A stretch of DNA of 64,000 nucleotides, taken from positions 2,356,001 through 2,420,000 of the forward strand of contig NZ_OY762899.1 of assembly GCF_963666545.1 (NCBI RefSeq). The letters are read 5' to 3'. Under the pieces are notes generated by a model that was not told where the DNA came from, made no database searches, and saw only the letters and a list, made by a program, of their open reading frames with translations. Origin of the DNA: an uncultured Bacteroides sp. (GTDB taxonomy: Bacteria; Bacteroidota; Bacteroidia; Bacteroidales; Bacteroidaceae). The translations under genes were made by a program, and so were the position numbers. This document shows, in pieces, positions 63,398-64,000 of the stretch (position 1 is its first letter; each line of letters starts with the position of its first letter).

Positions 63398-64000
63398 TTA
63401 TTTCATAGTACAAAGAAGCTCGCACACCCTATCTTGGAATGTGTGAGCTTTTTTAGTGTCTGCCACATTCTGATTCATAATGACAAAAGCCAATTCGTGC
63501 CCATTATCAGCCCGCAGATAGCCGGCCAACGTACTAATGCCCGATACAGTTCCTGTTTTTGCACGTACATTGCCAAAAGCTTTTCCATTTCTCATTCTAC
63601 CTTTCAAGGTACCATCAATTCCGGCAACCGGGAGTGCGTCAAATATCTCTTTATAAATTTCCGGCCGTTGATGTACATATTTTAAGTAAGCAAGCATCAA
63701 TTCCGGAGTAACATAGTCATACAATGAAACCCCGCTCCCATCGTGTATCTCGTAATTCTCAGAGTTGAATCCAAGTTCTTTGATAAACTCCTTGATAGCT
63801 ACCACACCGTCTTTAGCAGATATATGGCAACTATCTTTTCCTTTTTGCCAAGCACCAAGATGATAGAATAAAGCTTCTGCAGATAAGTTATCACTCACTT
63901 TCAATGCACGACGAAGTACATCAGCCGTTGTATGACTCTTCTCTATAAACAATTGGGCATCAGATGGTGTCGTTTCAAATCCTCCAAATCGTTTCATTGT
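63398..64000 (-). CDS. D-Ala-D-Ala carboxypeptidase/endopeptidase, PBP4 type (5' end outside window)
   Basis: The C-terminal ~200 residues of a peptidase S13 (DacB) protein. The frame stays open at the right edge (codon before the Met at 63997 is also sense), so the start is out of view; full proteins have ~450-500 residues. SDNLSAEALFYH holds the SxN motif, and VRAKTGTVSGIS holds the KTG motif. The SxxK motif must lie in the missing part. It trims peptidoglycan peptides in the periplasm. It is convergent with the CoA-transferase gene. Confidence 0.9.
   Translation of the reverse strand, partial: TMKRFGGFETTPSDAQLFIEKSHTTADVLRRALKVSDNLSAEALFYHLGAWQKGKDSCHISAKDGVVAIKEFIKELGFNSENYEIHDGSGVSLYDYVTPELMLAYLKYVHQRPEIYKEIFDALPVAGIDGTLKGRMRNGKAFGNVRAKTGTVSGISTLAGYLRADNGHELAFVIMNQNVADTKKAHTFQDRVCELLCTMK
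63416..63454 (+). terminator. Terminator of the CoA-transferase gene
   Basis: AAGCTCGCACAC (63416-63427) pairs with GTGTGAGCTT (63441-63450), with a two-base bulge and a T run after it. It lies inside the 3' end of the convergent carboxypeptidase gene, so coding and stop functions overlap. Confidence 0.6.

Overview
The window looks like a chromosomal segment from a Bacteroidales bacterium, most probably a Bacteroides species. Three things point there: an AT-rich genome, many perfect TAnnTTTG -7 promoter boxes (often TATCTTTG just before a start), and gene blocks typical of the group (DUF4271-hemD-rnpA-yidD-tatD-tyrS, and ftsX-DUF3098-uppP-truB-queA-folK). Starts were chosen from stop/start overlaps (ATGA, TGATG, TAATG), signal peptides and promoter positions, because Shine-Dalgarno sites are weak here.

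Bases 1-17588 are one very compact rightward operon of 16 genes, open at the left edge. It is an aryl-polyene/flexirubin-type biosynthetic cluster. It encodes an O-methyltransferase, two hotdog dehydratases and a hotdog thioesterase, a ketosynthase with an extra C-terminal domain, an acyl carrier protein, a second ketosynthase and a cysteine-less ketosynthase partner. Envelope genes follow (polysaccharide deacetylase, LolA-like carrier, lipoprotein), then a GT2-DUF2062 protein, a 1285-residue RND exporter-PlsC-methyltransferase fusion, a CrtI-like oxidoreductase, a C45-type Ntn acyltransferase and a PaaK-like adenylating enzyme. No ketoreductase, aromatic ammonia lyase or dialkylresorcinol (DarA/DarB) gene is visible; these may lie to the left.

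Bases 17.6-40.2 kb hold mostly chromosomal functions: a PAP2/epimerase pair, RNase R, a PNPOx-family protein, divergent cysK and cysE with palindromes between them, an RNA methyltransferase, a DPP-IV-like peptidase, purD, a YqaA-type membrane protein, mnmD, a metal ABC transporter pair without a permease, a very large DUF2723 membrane protein, a second deacetylase, queG and two thioredoxin-fold proteins.

Bases 40.2-46.5 kb are more dynamic. There is an array of four palindromes at an exact 23-bp period, then a decayed locus: a LytTR response-regulator remnant, an apparently intact LytS-type kinase, and the tail of an ABC ATPase. A kduI-kduD-DUF4861 uronate operon follows, then a complete 1434-bp ISL3-like insertion sequence with 38-bp terminal repeats and an 8-bp target duplication, next to a tRNA-Gln gene.

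Bases 46.7-60.3 kb are leftward housekeeping operons (tyrS to LOG; metK under a SAM-II-type riboswitch; folK to the methyltransferase next to ftsX; miaB). A gene-free kilobase with 22-bp repeats follows. The window ends with a small membrane-anchored protein, an acetyl-CoA hydrolase/CoA-transferase, and the 3' part of a PBP4-type carboxypeptidase gene.
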